A stretch of 64,000 nt of DNA from an uncultured Trichococcus sp. (GCF_963663645.1 NZ_OY760503.1:1679501-1743500); one strand, 5' to 3'. Shown: positions 9,573 to 17,848, numbered from the stretch's first letter. The notes: a model not told the origin generated them from the letters alone. Numbers and translations: made by a program.

Positions 9573-9983
9573 TTATTCATTTCTGAAGCGATTCGCGTAC
9601 CTCAACAGTCCATAAATAATCGTGGCGACTACTATCCCACTGATCAAAGCCAAGAGCGGATGGACTTGCAGGAAAGCAAAATAGAAAAAAATAGTCGTGA
9701 TAAGAAAAACGCCCAAACTGATGAAAGTAATTTTTTTAGGGGTCATTTTTTCCTTATCCTCCATGGGACCACTGACATTCACAGACAAAAAAATCAGCGT
9801 GTATGTACCTATGCTAAAGACTGCCCAGAGCGGATTGCCATATGTAAAGACACCGCTTGTTTCTTGTGACTTGATAACTTGATAACCCAGAAAAATCAGG
9901 ATCGCTAAGTTTTGAACTATCCAAGCGATGCGTATGTTCATCAAGTTCCTCAGGATAAGCCGTTCATCTTTAATTTTTTTCAT
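9573..9983 (-). CDS. Small four-helix membrane protein paired with XRE regulator
   Basis: Predicted 136-residue integral membrane protein of unknown function. After a charged N-terminus (MKKIKDERLILRN) there are about four hydrophobic segments (around residues 20-37, 48-66, 80-100 and 104-122) and a basic C-terminus. The layout resembles DUF6773/DUF2178-type proteins that are often partnered with a small XRE regulator. The start at 9983 follows GGAAGGAG and overlaps the end of the regulator gene by 14 bp, showing translational coupling. Upstream in-frame ATGs lie inside the regulator gene and lack a ribosome site. Confidence 0.75.
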   Translation of the reverse strand: MKKIKDERLILRNLMNIRIAWIVQNLAILIFLGYQVIKSQETSGVFTYGNPLWAVFSIGTYTLIFLSVNVSGPMEDKEKMTPKKITFISLGVFLITTIFFYFAFLQVHPLLALISGIVVATIIYGLLRYANRFRNE

Positions 9984-10194
9984 CTTCTGTTTCTCCTTCC
10001 GAGTGTTCGATCCAAAAAACGTCATCCAATGTTTTATTGAGAGCATAGCAAAGGTTAAGGCAGAGTTTGAGTGAGGGGTTGTACTCGGATTTTTCGATAA
10101 GACTTAAGGTTTGCCTTGTAATCCCCGCATAGTCTGCAAGTTCCTTTTGTGAAAGATTTTTCTCTGTTCTGAATTTTTTCACATGATTTTCCAC
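9970..10194 (-). CDS. XRE-family helix-turn-helix regulator
   Basis: A 74-residue Cro/C1-type DNA-binding protein. Residues 5-60 form the HTH domain: a basic helix, the SQKELADYAGITRQTLSLIE helix-turn-helix, then NPSLKLCLNLCYALN. This is the compact architecture of YvaO/YgzD-like regulators that act as single-domain repressors. Translation starts with GTG (10194-10192) after AAAAAGGAG. It overlaps the membrane protein gene downstream, forming a two-gene unit. A 10-bp inverted repeat in the promoter (10214-10251) is a likely binding site. Confidence 0.88.
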   Translation of the reverse strand: MENHVKKFRTEKNLSQKELADYAGITRQTLSLIEKSEYNPSLKLCLNLCYALNKTLDDVFWIEHSEGETEDEKN

Positions 10195-10213
10195 TTAGCG
10201 CTCTCCTTTTTGT

Positions 10214-10251
10214 GTAATATATATATTCCTTATGTGTAAATTATATATTAC
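10214..10251. promoter_or_regulatory. Inverted repeat upstream of the XRE gene (candidate operator)
   Basis: Arms GTAATATATA and TATATATTAC are separated by 18 bp and lie 20 bp upstream of the XRE start codon. The AT-rich arms also supply -10-like hexamers, so binding would block the promoter. The divergent ogt gene lies on the other side. Confidence 0.55.
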
Positions 10252-10377
10252 TTTTCTTGTTTGTAAAGTCATTTCAAAAGACCCTTCATAGACTAGCTAC
10301 CGTGCGAATGCTTCCTGTTGCCGCCACCACTGTGTATAATGAAACAGAGGGAGTTTGTGATTACGAAAAAAGGACTG

Positions 10378-10896
10378 ATGACCAGTATGAAAGCATATAA
10401 ATATATCCAAACGCCGCTCGGGAAATACTTGCTGGCTGAAAACGGGAAGGGCATCACGTTTCTGGAGCATGTTGCATCGGAATTGGATCCGCGCATCGAA
10501 AAGGAAATCGCGGCCGGAGAAGTGGTTGAGGCGGACACACCATTGCTGCTGGAAGGGGAGCGCCAGCTTCAGGAGTACTTCAATGGTGAACGTCAGGTGT
10601 TCGATCTGGCCTTGGATGCAGCCGGTACGCCTTTCCAATTGAAAGTCTGGGAAGCTTTGCGTCAGATTCCTTACGGCGAGACGCGCAGCTACAAGGATAT
10701 CGCCATCGCAGTCGAAAATCCCAAAGGTGTCCGCGCCATCGGCATGGCCAACAACCGTAACCCGATTTCCATCATCACCCCTTGCCACCGCGTCATCGGC
10801 ACAAACGGGAAACTGGTGGGGTATGCCGGCGGATTGCATTTGAAGGAATATTTGCTGAATCATGAGACAAAGGTTGCGAACGAGCAATGTCATTAA
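10378..10896 (+). CDS. ogt: Methylated-DNA-protein-cysteine methyltransferase
   Basis: Suicide DNA repair protein that takes the alkyl group from O6-alkylguanine onto its active-site cysteine. The active-site block PCHRVIG and the preceding GMANNRNP helix are intact, as is the FQLKVWEALRQIPYGETRSY helix-turn-helix region. The length of about 173 residues fits the Ogt class. The start is uncertain: AAAAAAGGA precedes ATGs at 10378 (tight spacing) and 10387 (long spacing). An upstream in-frame ATG at 10339 has no ribosome site. A terminator follows within 25 bp, so the gene is probably single. Confidence 0.9.
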   Translation: MTSMKAYKYIQTPLGKYLLAENGKGITFLEHVASELDPRIEKEIAAGEVVEADTPLLLEGERQLQEYFNGERQVFDLALDAAGTPFQLKVWEALRQIPYGETRSYKDIAIAVENPKGVRAIGMANNRNPISIITPCHRVIGTNGKLVGYAGGLHLKEYLLNHETKVANEQCH

Positions 10897-10915
10897 CTGA
10901 AGCAACTTGACAACT

Positions 10916-10955
10916 TTAAAAAGCGGGGATGCCTAATGCAGCCGCGCTTTTTTTG
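10916..10955 (+). terminator. Terminator of ogt
   Basis: AAAAAGCGGGG pairs imperfectly with GCCGCGCTTTTT across ATGCCTAATGCA, followed by a run of T. Confidence 0.75.
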
Positions 10956-10969
10956 CTGCGGGGCCAAAT

Positions 10970-11105
10970 TGACGAATGTTCCTTACCTATTCGACAATTC
11001 CAGTGCGATGCGGAAGCAAATTGTCGCATGTTTTTCGGCATTCGACAATATCGGCCCGACATGGAAGTAAATGATCGGATGTTCCTCAGCTATTCGACAA
11101 TTTCG
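10970..11105. repeat. Hairpin array B1 (family B, 3 units)
   Basis: Palindromes related to GTCGAAT-loop-ATTCGAC. ATTCGAC starts at 10989, 11040 and 11092 (51 and 52 bp apart). Compared with arrays B2 and B3 it matches better as the reverse complement. It lies between the convergent ogt and amino acid permease genes. Confidence 0.8.
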
Positions 11106-11160
11106 GTCCACTGTGCAGAGTAGTTTTCTTTCCTGGGTCTTTCTCGCTTGCCAGAAAAGA

Positions 11161-11210
11161 AAGAGACAGTGGAAACGAGAGAATTTATCTCCCGTTTCCA
11201 CTGTCTCTTA
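11161..11210. terminator. Long hairpin between ogt and the amino acid ABC genes
   Basis: Arms of 22 nt (AAGAGACAGTGGAAACG and its complement) have a single mismatch and a short AT loop. On the minus strand the stem is followed by TTTCTTTTC, which suits termination of the permease transcript. Confidence 0.78.
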
Positions 11211-11283
11211 TTTATCAATGCCCTTAAGTTAATGACATTAAGATACCGAGGCTGCTGCTTTCGGTCTTTCGCGATGCTGTTTG

Positions 11284-11964
11284 TCATTCCACATACATAG
11301 ACAATTTCTTCTCGATGCGTGTCTGGAACACAGCGAAGACGCTGCAGACCGCCCAATAGATGAGCGCGACCAGGATGTACATCGTCATGTAGTCGAACTC
11401 GCGGCCGCCGACAATCTTGGCGTTCTGGAACATTTCCGGAACGGTGATCATCGCCGCCAAGGACGAGCCTTTGATCAGATCCAACAGCACGTTGCTCATC
11501 GGCGGAATGGCGATCCGCAGCGCTTGCGGCACGATCACTTTCCGCATGATGAACGACCACTTCAGCCCCAACGCATAAGCCGCTTCCCATTGTCCGTGAT
11601 TGACGGAATTCAGCGATGAGCGGATGATCTCCGCGCTGTAGGCGGCCGAACTCATGCTGAAACCGATGATGGCCGCCGTGACGGCAGTGAATTGGATGCC
11701 AATGAACGGAAAGCCGAAGTAGAGCAGGAACAAAATGACCAAAGTCGGGGTTCCCCTCATGAAGGAGATGTAGAGCCGCGCCAGCCAGCGCAGTGGTTTC
11801 AACTTGGACAGCTGCAGGAGAGCAAGGAAAAAGCCAAGCAGCGTGCCGTTAACCATGCTGGTCAACGCGATTCCAAGTGTATAGCCCATCCCTTTCAGGA
11901 CGTACGGGAGGCTGTCGAGAGCCAATTCCGGATTAAAGATATACTGCCATTGGATGCCTGACAT
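11284..11964 (-). CDS. Polar amino acid ABC transporter permease
   Basis: Membrane subunit of a HisM/GlnP/TcyL-type importer. The 226-residue protein has about five hydrophobic helices. The ATPase-contact loop is clear at about residues 127-150 (WEAAYALGLKWSFIM...VPQALR). RGTPTLVILF is the conserved permease block of this family. An AAGGTGG ribosome site precedes the ATG. It lies 41 bp after the matching binding protein. No ATPase gene follows: the next gene is convergent ogt, so the ATPase must be encoded elsewhere or shared. Cystine is a reasonable substrate guess but is not proven. Confidence 0.9.
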   Translation of the reverse strand: MSGIQWQYIFNPELALDSLPYVLKGMGYTLGIALTSMVNGTLLGFFLALLQLSKLKPLRWLARLYISFMRGTPTLVILFLLYFGFPFIGIQFTAVTAAIIGFSMSSAAYSAEIIRSSLNSVNHGQWEAAYALGLKWSFIMRKVIVPQALRIAIPPMSNVLLDLIKGSSLAAMITVPEMFQNAKIVGGREFDYMTMYILVALIYWAVCSVFAVFQTRIEKKLSMYVE

Positions 11965-12005
11965 GTCTTGCCCACCTTTCTGTTCTACGTTTCTATTCTA
12001 TATGT

Positions 12006-12896
12006 CTAGTCTACGTCGCTTACGTCGATGACCGGGAAATCATATTCGATCTGTACGGTTACATCCGCGCCGTCGTAGAACTGTTTCGACAATTCCGCTA
12101 AAGTACCGTCAGCACGCATTTCATCCAATGCTTCGTTGAATTTCTCGGTCAATTCGTCATTGCCTTTTTTGATGGAGAAATTGGTTTCGGATGGATTGTA
12201 GAAAATATCATGCACTTTTACAGGGATATCCGGCAAAGCGGCAGTCGCCAATTTTTGTGCGTAGTAGTCGTTCAGGATAACGTCGGTCCGTCCGTTCGCA
12301 ACGTCCGAAAGGTACATATCGTTTGTCGCGTTGTCGTAGATTTTTTCTTCCGCGCCGAAGTAACGCGCGACTTTCATGTAAGTTGTCGTTGCCGCACCGG
12401 CAGCGATTTTGCCTTCCAAATCTTCCAGCGTTTCGATGCCGGAATTATCGGATTCACGGACAACCATGGCTCCGAATGAATATTTGTAAGGAGTCGTGTA
12501 ATTGTATTTATCGGCATTTTCGCCATTGCGGTCGATCCCGAATGCTGCAACATCCACTGCGCCGCTGTTGACGGAAGTAAGCATGCCGTCCACGCCCATT
12601 TCCGTGAATTCCACTTCTACGCCGATGCGCTCAGCGATTTCACGGAGGATTTCCACCTCGTAACCGGTCAGTTCGTCGGTTTCTTTGTCGTGATAAGAAT
12701 TAGGGTAGAGCGTTCCGGAAGTGGCTGCCTTCAAAACGCCGGCTTCCTCGATCTTTTCCCATGCTGTTTCTGAATCAGTTAACACTGCTGTATCAGTAGC
12801 GCTGCTGTCGACCGTTTCGCCGCTCCCGCAGGCCGCCAAAGTAAAACCTAGTAATGCTGTCAAACCGCCAAATAAAACTCTCTTTTTCTTTACCAT
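12006..12896 (-). CDS. Amino acid-binding lipoprotein of ABC transporter (SBP_bac_3)
   Basis: Extracellular binding protein of 296 residues. The signal ends in lipobox LAAC (Cys22). The family 3 core starts near residue 45 (EEAGVLKAATSGTLYP) and contains the usual TGYEVEILREIAERIGVEVEF and ILNDYYA blocks. It is the first gene of a two-gene operon with the permease. A promoter is visible upstream (12938-12966). Similarity in style to cystine-binding TcyJ/TcyK proteins is noted, but the ligand is not determined by what can be seen. Confidence 0.9.
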   Translation of the reverse strand: MVKKKRVLFGGLTALLGFTLAACGSGETVDSSATDTAVLTDSETAWEKIEEAGVLKAATSGTLYPNSYHDKETDELTGYEVEILREIAERIGVEVEFTEMGVDGMLTSVNSGAVDVAAFGIDRNGENADKYNYTTPYKYSFGAMVVRESDNSGIETLEDLEGKIAAGAATTTYMKVARYFGAEEKIYDNATNDMYLSDVANGRTDVILNDYYAQKLATAALPDIPVKVHDIFYNPSETNFSIKKGNDELTEKFNEALDEMRADGTLAELSKQFYDGADVTVQIEYDFPVIDVSDVD

Positions 12897-12937
12897 CCGT
12901 GAAACCTCTCCTTTTTCCTCGAATAAGAACTAGACAT

Positions 12938-12966
12938 AAGATAGCACGTATCCGGGCCGAAAGCAA
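12938..12966 (-). promoter_or_regulatory. Promoter of the amino acid ABC operon
   Basis: On the minus strand TTGCTT and TATCTT are separated by 17 bp, about 40 bp before the start codon of the binding protein. Confidence 0.5.
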
Positions 12967-13222
12967 CCGTTTTATCTATAAAAATAATACAGTTAATTAT
13001 TGCTGTTACAAATAGATTTCATTAAAAAGATTGAACATAATTAGCATGTTTTCTCATAAAAGTCGGTTAGGATGCTGTGGGTGTTGGTACAGTTCGCAAA
13101 ACAGATTGTGAAGTGGGGTACAGCCCGTGCAATATGCAATGAAAGTTACTGAAAACAGAAAAATGAGTGGGAATCTTATGGAAAGCTTAAACCCCGATCA
13201 GGGCGAAATCCGGAGCGGGGCA
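12967..13222. other. Gene-free stretch between the amino acid ABC promoter and array B2
   Basis: AT-rich sequence upstream of the promoter followed by about 180 bp without a supported reading frame. No riboswitch-like or duplicated segment was recognised. Confidence 0.5.
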
Positions 13223-13362
13223 GAATAGTCGAATACTCGAGGAATATTCGACAATTTGACCTCAGAGTGGGACGAAATTGTCGAATGCCAAGTAACATTC
13301 GACAATTTGACCCCAGAACGAAGCGAAACTGTCGAATACTCGAGGAACATTCGACAATTTTG
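13223..13362. repeat. Hairpin array B2 (family B, 3 units)
   Basis: Units of the type AAATTGTCGAAT-loop-ATTCGACAATTT. ATTCGAC starts at 13246, 13297 and 13349 (51 and 52 bp). Arms reach 11-12 bp in the middle unit. The array is just downstream of the PII gene terminator (minus strand) and upstream of the amino acid binding-protein promoter. Confidence 0.85.
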
Positions 13363-13376
13363 CTCCTCAAGTATGC

Positions 13377-13413
13377 AAAAGACCCGGATCGGCATCACAC
13401 GCCGATCTGGGTC
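13377..13413 (-). terminator. Terminator of the DUF1538-PII operon
   Basis: Arms GACCCAGATCGGC and GCCGATCCGGGTC with a 7-nt loop are followed by TTTTGC on the minus strand, about 30 bp after the PII stop codon. Confidence 0.85.
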
Positions 13414-13443
13414 AATTGAATCTGATCATCAATCGTATGTTCT

Positions 13444-14109
13444 TTAACGCACCCCGCGCACATTTTCGGCATCGAAGCTGAACAGGAAGCCGTTTCCCGG
13501 CAGATCCAATTGCATCCGCTCGACGATGGCGGTCTCCACCGCGAGAGCGACATCGGAGGTGACAAGGTTCATGATGATGTCTTTGCCGTTTTCGAGTTCG
13601 ATCCCGAACACTTTCCGGCATTTGTCCGCGAAGGCACCGGTCCCGTGGAAGAGGGTGCCGCCGCGTGCGCCTGCCGCTGCAGCCGCTTCGACGACTTCGT
13701 CACCCAAGCCGGCGGCGACGAGCGTGAAGAAGACTTCGTGATCGGTAAGCGTGTGAGCCTGCTTTTCGTCGAGATGCAGGCGTTCGCCGTGCGTTCCCAG
13801 CAGGTGCGAAACGGGACTCGTGAAGAGGATGCCGCGATTCGGCAACTCGAAATGGAAGAGCGAGCTGATGTGTTCGACGGCGGGCTGCGTCTTCTCGCGC
13901 GCGCACACCATAAAGAGGATTTCTTTTTTTACTTCATAAAAACCGATCGTGCGCAATAAAGCGCTGGAAACCGTTCCGGAGCCATGCATGATGGTCCCCC
14001 CGGTGATGCCGCACTTCTTCGCTTCCTCAAGCACCCGGCTGGCTTTGCCGATGTTGACGACGACAAAAATGACGTCGTAGAATCGTGTGTTTTCAACTTG
14101 TTTGGTCAA
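13444..14109 (-). CDS. Tandem PII-like signalling protein (two fused GlnB-like domains)
   Basis: A 221-residue soluble protein made of two similar halves, about 10-105 and 122-221. Each half starts with a beta strand (DVIFVVVN; EVFFTLVA) and a helix. Then comes a Gly-rich turn (GGTIMHGSG at 38-46; GGTLFHGTG at 150-158), a second strand and helix, and a closing LP-x-x-G-x-LF block (89-96; 203-210). This is the ferredoxin-like layout of P-II family regulators with a short T-loop. Translation starts with TTG after AAGGAGGGG, and the start codon directly follows the TGA of the DUF1538 gene. That tight coupling suggests the protein binds or gates the membrane protein. The effector ligand is unknown. 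Confidence 0.82.
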   Translation of the reverse strand: MTKQVENTRFYDVIFVVVNIGKASRVLEEAKKCGITGGTIMHGSGTVSSALLRTIGFYEVKKEILFMVCAREKTQPAVEHISSLFHFELPNRGILFTSPVSHLLGTHGERLHLDEKQAHTLTDHEVFFTLVAAGLGDEVVEAAAAAGARGGTLFHGTGAFADKCRKVFGIELENGKDIIMNLVTSDVALAVETAIVERMQLDLPGNGFLFSFDAENVRGVR

Positions 14110-15597
14110 TCAGAGCCCCTCCTTTATACTGTTGCGCTGGTAGATGGCGCCCAGCAATTGCAGCGAAATGATCGGCATCATCGCCACCATCGCAATCATC
14201 CCGAAACCTTCCAAGAGCACATTGGCATCCGGTGTGATTTCCGCAACACCCTGGATGAACGCCAGGATGAAAGTGGCCGTCATCGGGCCTGAAGCGACGC
14301 CGCCCGCATCAAAAGCGATCCCTACGAACAGCTTAGGGACTTTGTAGGAGAGGGCGAGGATGATCAGATAGCCGGGGACGAGATAATGCCACAGCTGCAG
14401 CCAAGGGACGAGCACACGCACGACCGATAAGAGGACGGCGAGCCCGACACCGACGGACAAGAAACCCAGGACGATACCGCGCTTTACATACCCTGTTGTA
14501 ACATCTTCTATTTGATGCGTCAACACATATACCGCAGGTTCCGCCAAAATGACCAATACCCCCAGCACAAAACCGACGATGAGGACCGGAATGGAGCTGT
14601 CCATCCCCGCGATCAGCATGCCGAGTTTGCGTCCGACTTCCATGAATCCGGCATTCACACCGGTCAGGAAAAGGACAAGCCCGACAAAGAGATAAGCCAT
14701 CCCCAAGAAAATACGGCGGAAAGCTCGCTTCGAGAGTTTTTCATCTGCGAATAAGGCATGGTTGAGCACAAAAATAATTAGAATCGGCGAAACGGCCAAC
14801 AGGATTTCACCCGCTATTTTCGGCAACTCGTGCAGGAATGGCGCTAACCAATTCGCGGCGACCGCGCTTTGGGAGGGAATCGAGCCCGAAAGTTGTTCGT
14901 CAGAACGGACGAACAAGCCCAGAATCAGTACGGCCAAAATGGCGCCAGCTGATGCGATCCCGACCAGTCCGAAACTGTCTTCCTCAGCTGATTGCGTCCG
15001 CCGATTCAAGGATGCGACCCCGACCGCCAGCGCCAACATGAAGGGCACGGTCAAAGCACCGGTCGTCGATCCCGAGGCATCAAATGCGATGGCGAACAGG
15101 TCGTTGGTGCTGAAGTAGGCCAAGCCGAAGATGGCGAGGTAGAGGAAAGTGAACGTCTTGTTCAGCGGATAACGGTAAACGATCCGGAACAGGCCGATCG
15201 TCAGCAGCACGGCGATGCCGATAGAAACGACGATCAAGAGCAGGTTTTTCGGATACATGCCGTTTGTGACCTCGGAAACCTGCGTCGCTAAAATATGCAG
15301 ATCCGGTTCCGCAATCGAGATGAAAAAGCCGAGCACAAGCCCCATTCCCAGCACGTATTTCATGCTACCGCTGCGGGCCAAGCCTTTCCCGAGGAATTTC
15401 CCGATCGGTGTGATGCCGATGTCCACGCCGAACAGAAAGATGGACAGGCCGATGATGATCAAAAGCGCCCCGAACAGGAACCGCTGCAGATCGATTGTTT
15501 CGAGTGGTGTCAATGTAAAGTGGAGCAGGACGACAAGCAGCGTGATCGGCAGCACAGACTGCATGACTTCCCTTAATTTTTCAGTAAATATACCCAT
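14110..15597 (-). CDS. DUF1538 membrane protein with internal duplication
   Basis: A 495-residue polytopic membrane protein, about 12 helices, family DUF1538. Its two halves repeat the same signature motifs: AEPDLH at 96-101 and AEPAVY at 352-357, then FDASGSTTG at 172-180 and FDAGGVASG at 429-437. The architecture resembles a transporter built from a duplicated half, with acidic intramembrane residues suited to ion coupling. The family has no established function that I know of. It is directly followed by a tandem PII-like gene, so nitrogen- or energy-linked gating is plausible. The ATG follows GAAAGGATTG. A paralogue lies at 57541. Confidence 0.85.
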   Translation of the reverse strand: MGIFTEKLREVMQSVLPITLLVVLLHFTLTPLETIDLQRFLFGALLIIIGLSIFLFGVDIGITPIGKFLGKGLARSGSMKYVLGMGLVLGFFISIAEPDLHILATQVSEVTNGMYPKNLLLIVVSIGIAVLLTIGLFRIVYRYPLNKTFTFLYLAIFGLAYFSTNDLFAIAFDASGSTTGALTVPFMLALAVGVASLNRRTQSAEEDSFGLVGIASAGAILAVLILGLFVRSDEQLSGSIPSQSAVAANWLAPFLHELPKIAGEILLAVSPILIIFVLNHALFADEKLSKRAFRRIFLGMAYLFVGLVLFLTGVNAGFMEVGRKLGMLIAGMDSSIPVLIVGFVLGVLVILAEPAVYVLTHQIEDVTTGYVKRGIVLGFLSVGVGLAVLLSVVRVLVPWLQLWHYLVPGYLIILALSYKVPKLFVGIAFDAGGVASGPMTATFILAFIQGVAEITPDANVLLEGFGMIAMVAMMPIISLQLLGAIYQRNSIKEGL

Positions 15598-15619
15598 AGA
15601 TTCAATCCTTTCATAATGG

Positions 15620-15675
15620 TGTTATAATGTTGAATAATAACATTCGTATATTAAACATAACATGCTAACTGTTAT
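15620..15675. promoter_or_regulatory. Four TGTTAT/ATAACA half-sites upstream of DUF1538
   Basis: Half-sites lie at 15620-15625 (TGTTAT), 15637-15642 (ATAACA), 15657-15662 (ATAACA) and 15670-15675 (TGTTAT). They form two dyads, one with an 11-bp and one with a 7-bp centre. They sit 23-78 bp before the DUF1538 start codon in a divergent gap. The cognate regulator is not known. Confidence 0.45.
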
Positions 15676-15848
15676 ATAGGAAGCAAAACGCACGGTTTTG
15701 AAGCGGAACGGACAACTTTTTTATGCTTTCAGGAAATTTTACTGATTCCACCGGCCAAAAGAGCCAACCGTTTTATTTTGACGCAAGCGCTCCAAAGCAT
15801 TAGAATAAAGGAAACAATAGGGTTTCTTGAAGATAGAGGATGATCAAT

Positions 15849-16724
15849 ATGAACATAAAAAACAAAAGCGTGCTGAAAACTGCTGTTTTGGCGGGCGCGG
15901 CGGCCTATCTGCATCTCCAAAACACTTGGATCCAGAAGACCGAGTACACGATTCCGGTCAAGAACCTTGCGCCGGAAAACGAAGGGCTGAAGATCGTCCA
16001 GATTTCCGATCTGCATCTGCCGAAAGAGAAAGTCGATCTGAACAAGCTGATCGGCATGACCAAAGAAGCGGAACCGGACTTCATTTTCCTGACCGGCGAC
16101 CAGATCCAGGGGGACGATCTCTTTGACCCATCGGTGGCGGAAAAGCTGTTCCGGAAATTGACGGCGATCGCGCCGACTTATGCCATCACCGGGAACCATG
16201 ACCGCCATTCGCCGATGTTCGACATTGCGGTGGGGCTGTATAAGAATACTGGTATCCGCTTTCTGGATGATGAAGCGATCAGTGTCCTGGCGAAAGGCCG
16301 GAAGCCTGTCGTGATCATGGGTTTGAGCGACAAAAGTTCGGCCATGCAGCGGATCACGAAAGACTTCCTGAAAAAAATTCGGCTCCGCAAAGATTGGCAG
16401 GGCCAGACGCGCCTGTTGCTGGCGCACCGGCCAGAACATTTCCTGAAGTACCATGTCGATCCGGAGAAATCAGCTGAGATAACGTTCGCCGGGCATGCGC
16501 ACGGCGGACAGATCCGCATCCCCAGACTGGGCGGACTCTTCGCACCGGGGCAAGGGCGGATGCCGCAGCATACCGAAGGGGTCTATCTCTTGCCCACGGA
16601 TCCGGAAAAGAAACTGGTCGTCAGCCGGGGCATCGGCGGGTCATCCTTCCCGTTCCGCATCAACAACCGTCCGGAATTGATCGTAGTGACTTTGACGAAC
16701 GGCTCCGTTTCCGACAGACAGTAG
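15849..16724 (+). CDS. Calcineurin-like metallophosphoesterase (YkuE/YaeI type)
   Basis: Predicted membrane-anchored phosphoesterase of 291 residues. A basic N-terminus and short hydrophobic segment (about 8-22) precede the catalytic domain. All metal-binding blocks are present: ISDLHLP, LTGDQ, ITGNHDRH and FAGHAHGGQ. Family members include YaeI/YkuE/LpxG-like enzymes acting on phosphate esters near the membrane. The substrate here is unknown. The ATG at 15849 is preferred over 15840 because GATAGAGG (15832-15839) directly abuts the earlier ATG. The gene is divergent from the DUF1538-PII operon. Confidence 0.85.
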   Translation: MNIKNKSVLKTAVLAGAAAYLHLQNTWIQKTEYTIPVKNLAPENEGLKIVQISDLHLPKEKVDLNKLIGMTKEAEPDFIFLTGDQIQGDDLFDPSVAEKLFRKLTAIAPTYAITGNHDRHSPMFDIAVGLYKNTGIRFLDDEAISVLAKGRKPVVIMGLSDKSSAMQRITKDFLKKIRLRKDWQGQTRLLLAHRPEHFLKYHVDPEKSAEITFAGHAHGGQIRIPRLGGLFAPGQGRMPQHTEGVYLLPTDPEKKLVVSRGIGGSSFPFRINNRPELIVVTLTNGSVSDRQ

Positions 16725-16781
16725 GCATGTGCTCCAATTATGCTGAGACGGCGAGGGGGAAAATTTCCCTTCGGTTTGTTA

Positions 16782-16795
16782 TGTAAGCGCATTAA
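16782..16795 (+). promoter_or_regulatory. cre-like site upstream of aldo/keto reductase
   Basis: TGTAAGCGCATTAA matches the CcpA consensus TGNAANCGNWNNCW at all but one specified position (A for C near the end). It lies 67 bp before the aldo/keto reductase start. Catabolite control is an inference. Confidence 0.4.
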
Positions 16796-16862
16796 TAATT
16801 TTTGTGTTTCTGACGGAATTGCGTTACACTTAAGGTAATAAGTAGAAGGAGCGTGGATTATC

Positions 16863-17741
16863 ATGGTAAAGAGCGCAATGGACAGAATGCCTTTGAATGA
16901 CGGTTTTACAATCCCCGGTATTGGATACGGTACATGGAACGTGGGCAATGATGAAGCTGAGGAGTTAGTCTTCATGGCCATCATGCGCGGATTCCGCCTG
17001 ATTGATACAGGCAGCATGTACGGAAACGAAGTCGGCGTAGGCCGCGGTATCCATAAAGCCATCAACGCAGGAATTTCCAGAGAAGATATTTTTGTCGTGA
17101 CCAAACTCGGTAAAGACGACATGGGATATGAAAAAGCATCAGACGCTATCCGTGCCAGCTACGACCGTCTCGGACTGAAATACATCGACCTGTTCCTGAT
17201 CCACTTCCCTAACCCTGACGAAGGCGTAACGGCAGCAACCTGGAAAGCGTTGGAGGAAGCCAAGGATTCCGGAATCGTCCGCAGCATCGGCGTCTCCAAC
17301 TTCATGCGCGGAGACCTGAAGGACTTGCTGGGGAATTCCCGCATCAAACCAGTCGTGAACCAATTGGAAATCAATCCGTTCAATCTCATGGAGGAAGTGG
17401 ACGATTTCGGCTACGACAACAACATCATAACGATGGCCTACAGCCCGTTGGCAAAGGGCAGAGTGCTGGATGAAGGCAAAATCCTGAAATTCGCTGAAAA
17501 ATACAACAAAACGCCGGCGCAGATCGTATTGAAATGGGCTGTCCAGCGCGACCTCATTCCGATTCCGAAAACAAAGGATGCCGACCGCATGAAAGAAAAT
17601 CTTGATCTGTTCGACTTCACCTTGACGGATGAGGAGTTGGAAAGAATCACCCGCATCAAGAAAGACAGCAACTTCGTGAAGGGGCACCAAGACCACAACC
17701 TCGGCAAACGGATCGGGTTCGACACCCACAACATCAAATGA
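16863..17741 (+). CDS. Aldo/keto reductase
   Basis: NADPH-dependent carbonyl reductase of the (beta/alpha)8 AKR superfamily, 292 residues. The catalytic tetrad is complete: Asp48 (LIDTG), Tyr53 (MYGNE), Lys81 (VVTKL) and His114 (LIHFP). The C-terminal IPIPKTKDADRMKENL block binds the cofactor phosphate. AAGGAG lies 11 bp before the ATG. The gene stands alone, with a cre-like box upstream and a terminator downstream. Related lactic-acid-bacterium enzymes act on glyoxals and 2,5-diketo sugars; the substrate here is unknown. Confidence 0.88.
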   Translation: MVKSAMDRMPLNDGFTIPGIGYGTWNVGNDEAEELVFMAIMRGFRLIDTGSMYGNEVGVGRGIHKAINAGISREDIFVVTKLGKDDMGYEKASDAIRASYDRLGLKYIDLFLIHFPNPDEGVTAATWKALEEAKDSGIVRSIGVSNFMRGDLKDLLGNSRIKPVVNQLEINPFNLMEEVDDFGYDNNIITMAYSPLAKGRVLDEGKILKFAEKYNKTPAQIVLKWAVQRDLIPIPKTKDADRMKENLDLFDFTLTDEELERITRIKKDSNFVKGHQDHNLGKRIGFDTHNIK

Positions 17742-17754
17742 TGCCAATCAAATC

Positions 17755-17788
17755 AAAGTCGGGGGCTTGCGGGTCTCCGGCTTTTTGT
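17755..17788 (+). terminator. Terminator of aldo/keto reductase
   Basis: AAAGTCGGGGGC pairs, with G-U pairs, to GTCTCCGGCTTT and is followed by TTTG, starting 14 bp after the stop codon. Confidence 0.7.
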
Positions 17789-17848
17789 GTACGCTGAGGA
17801 TTGAATCGGTATAATGGGATAAAATATAGAAGAACAAGGATGGGAATA

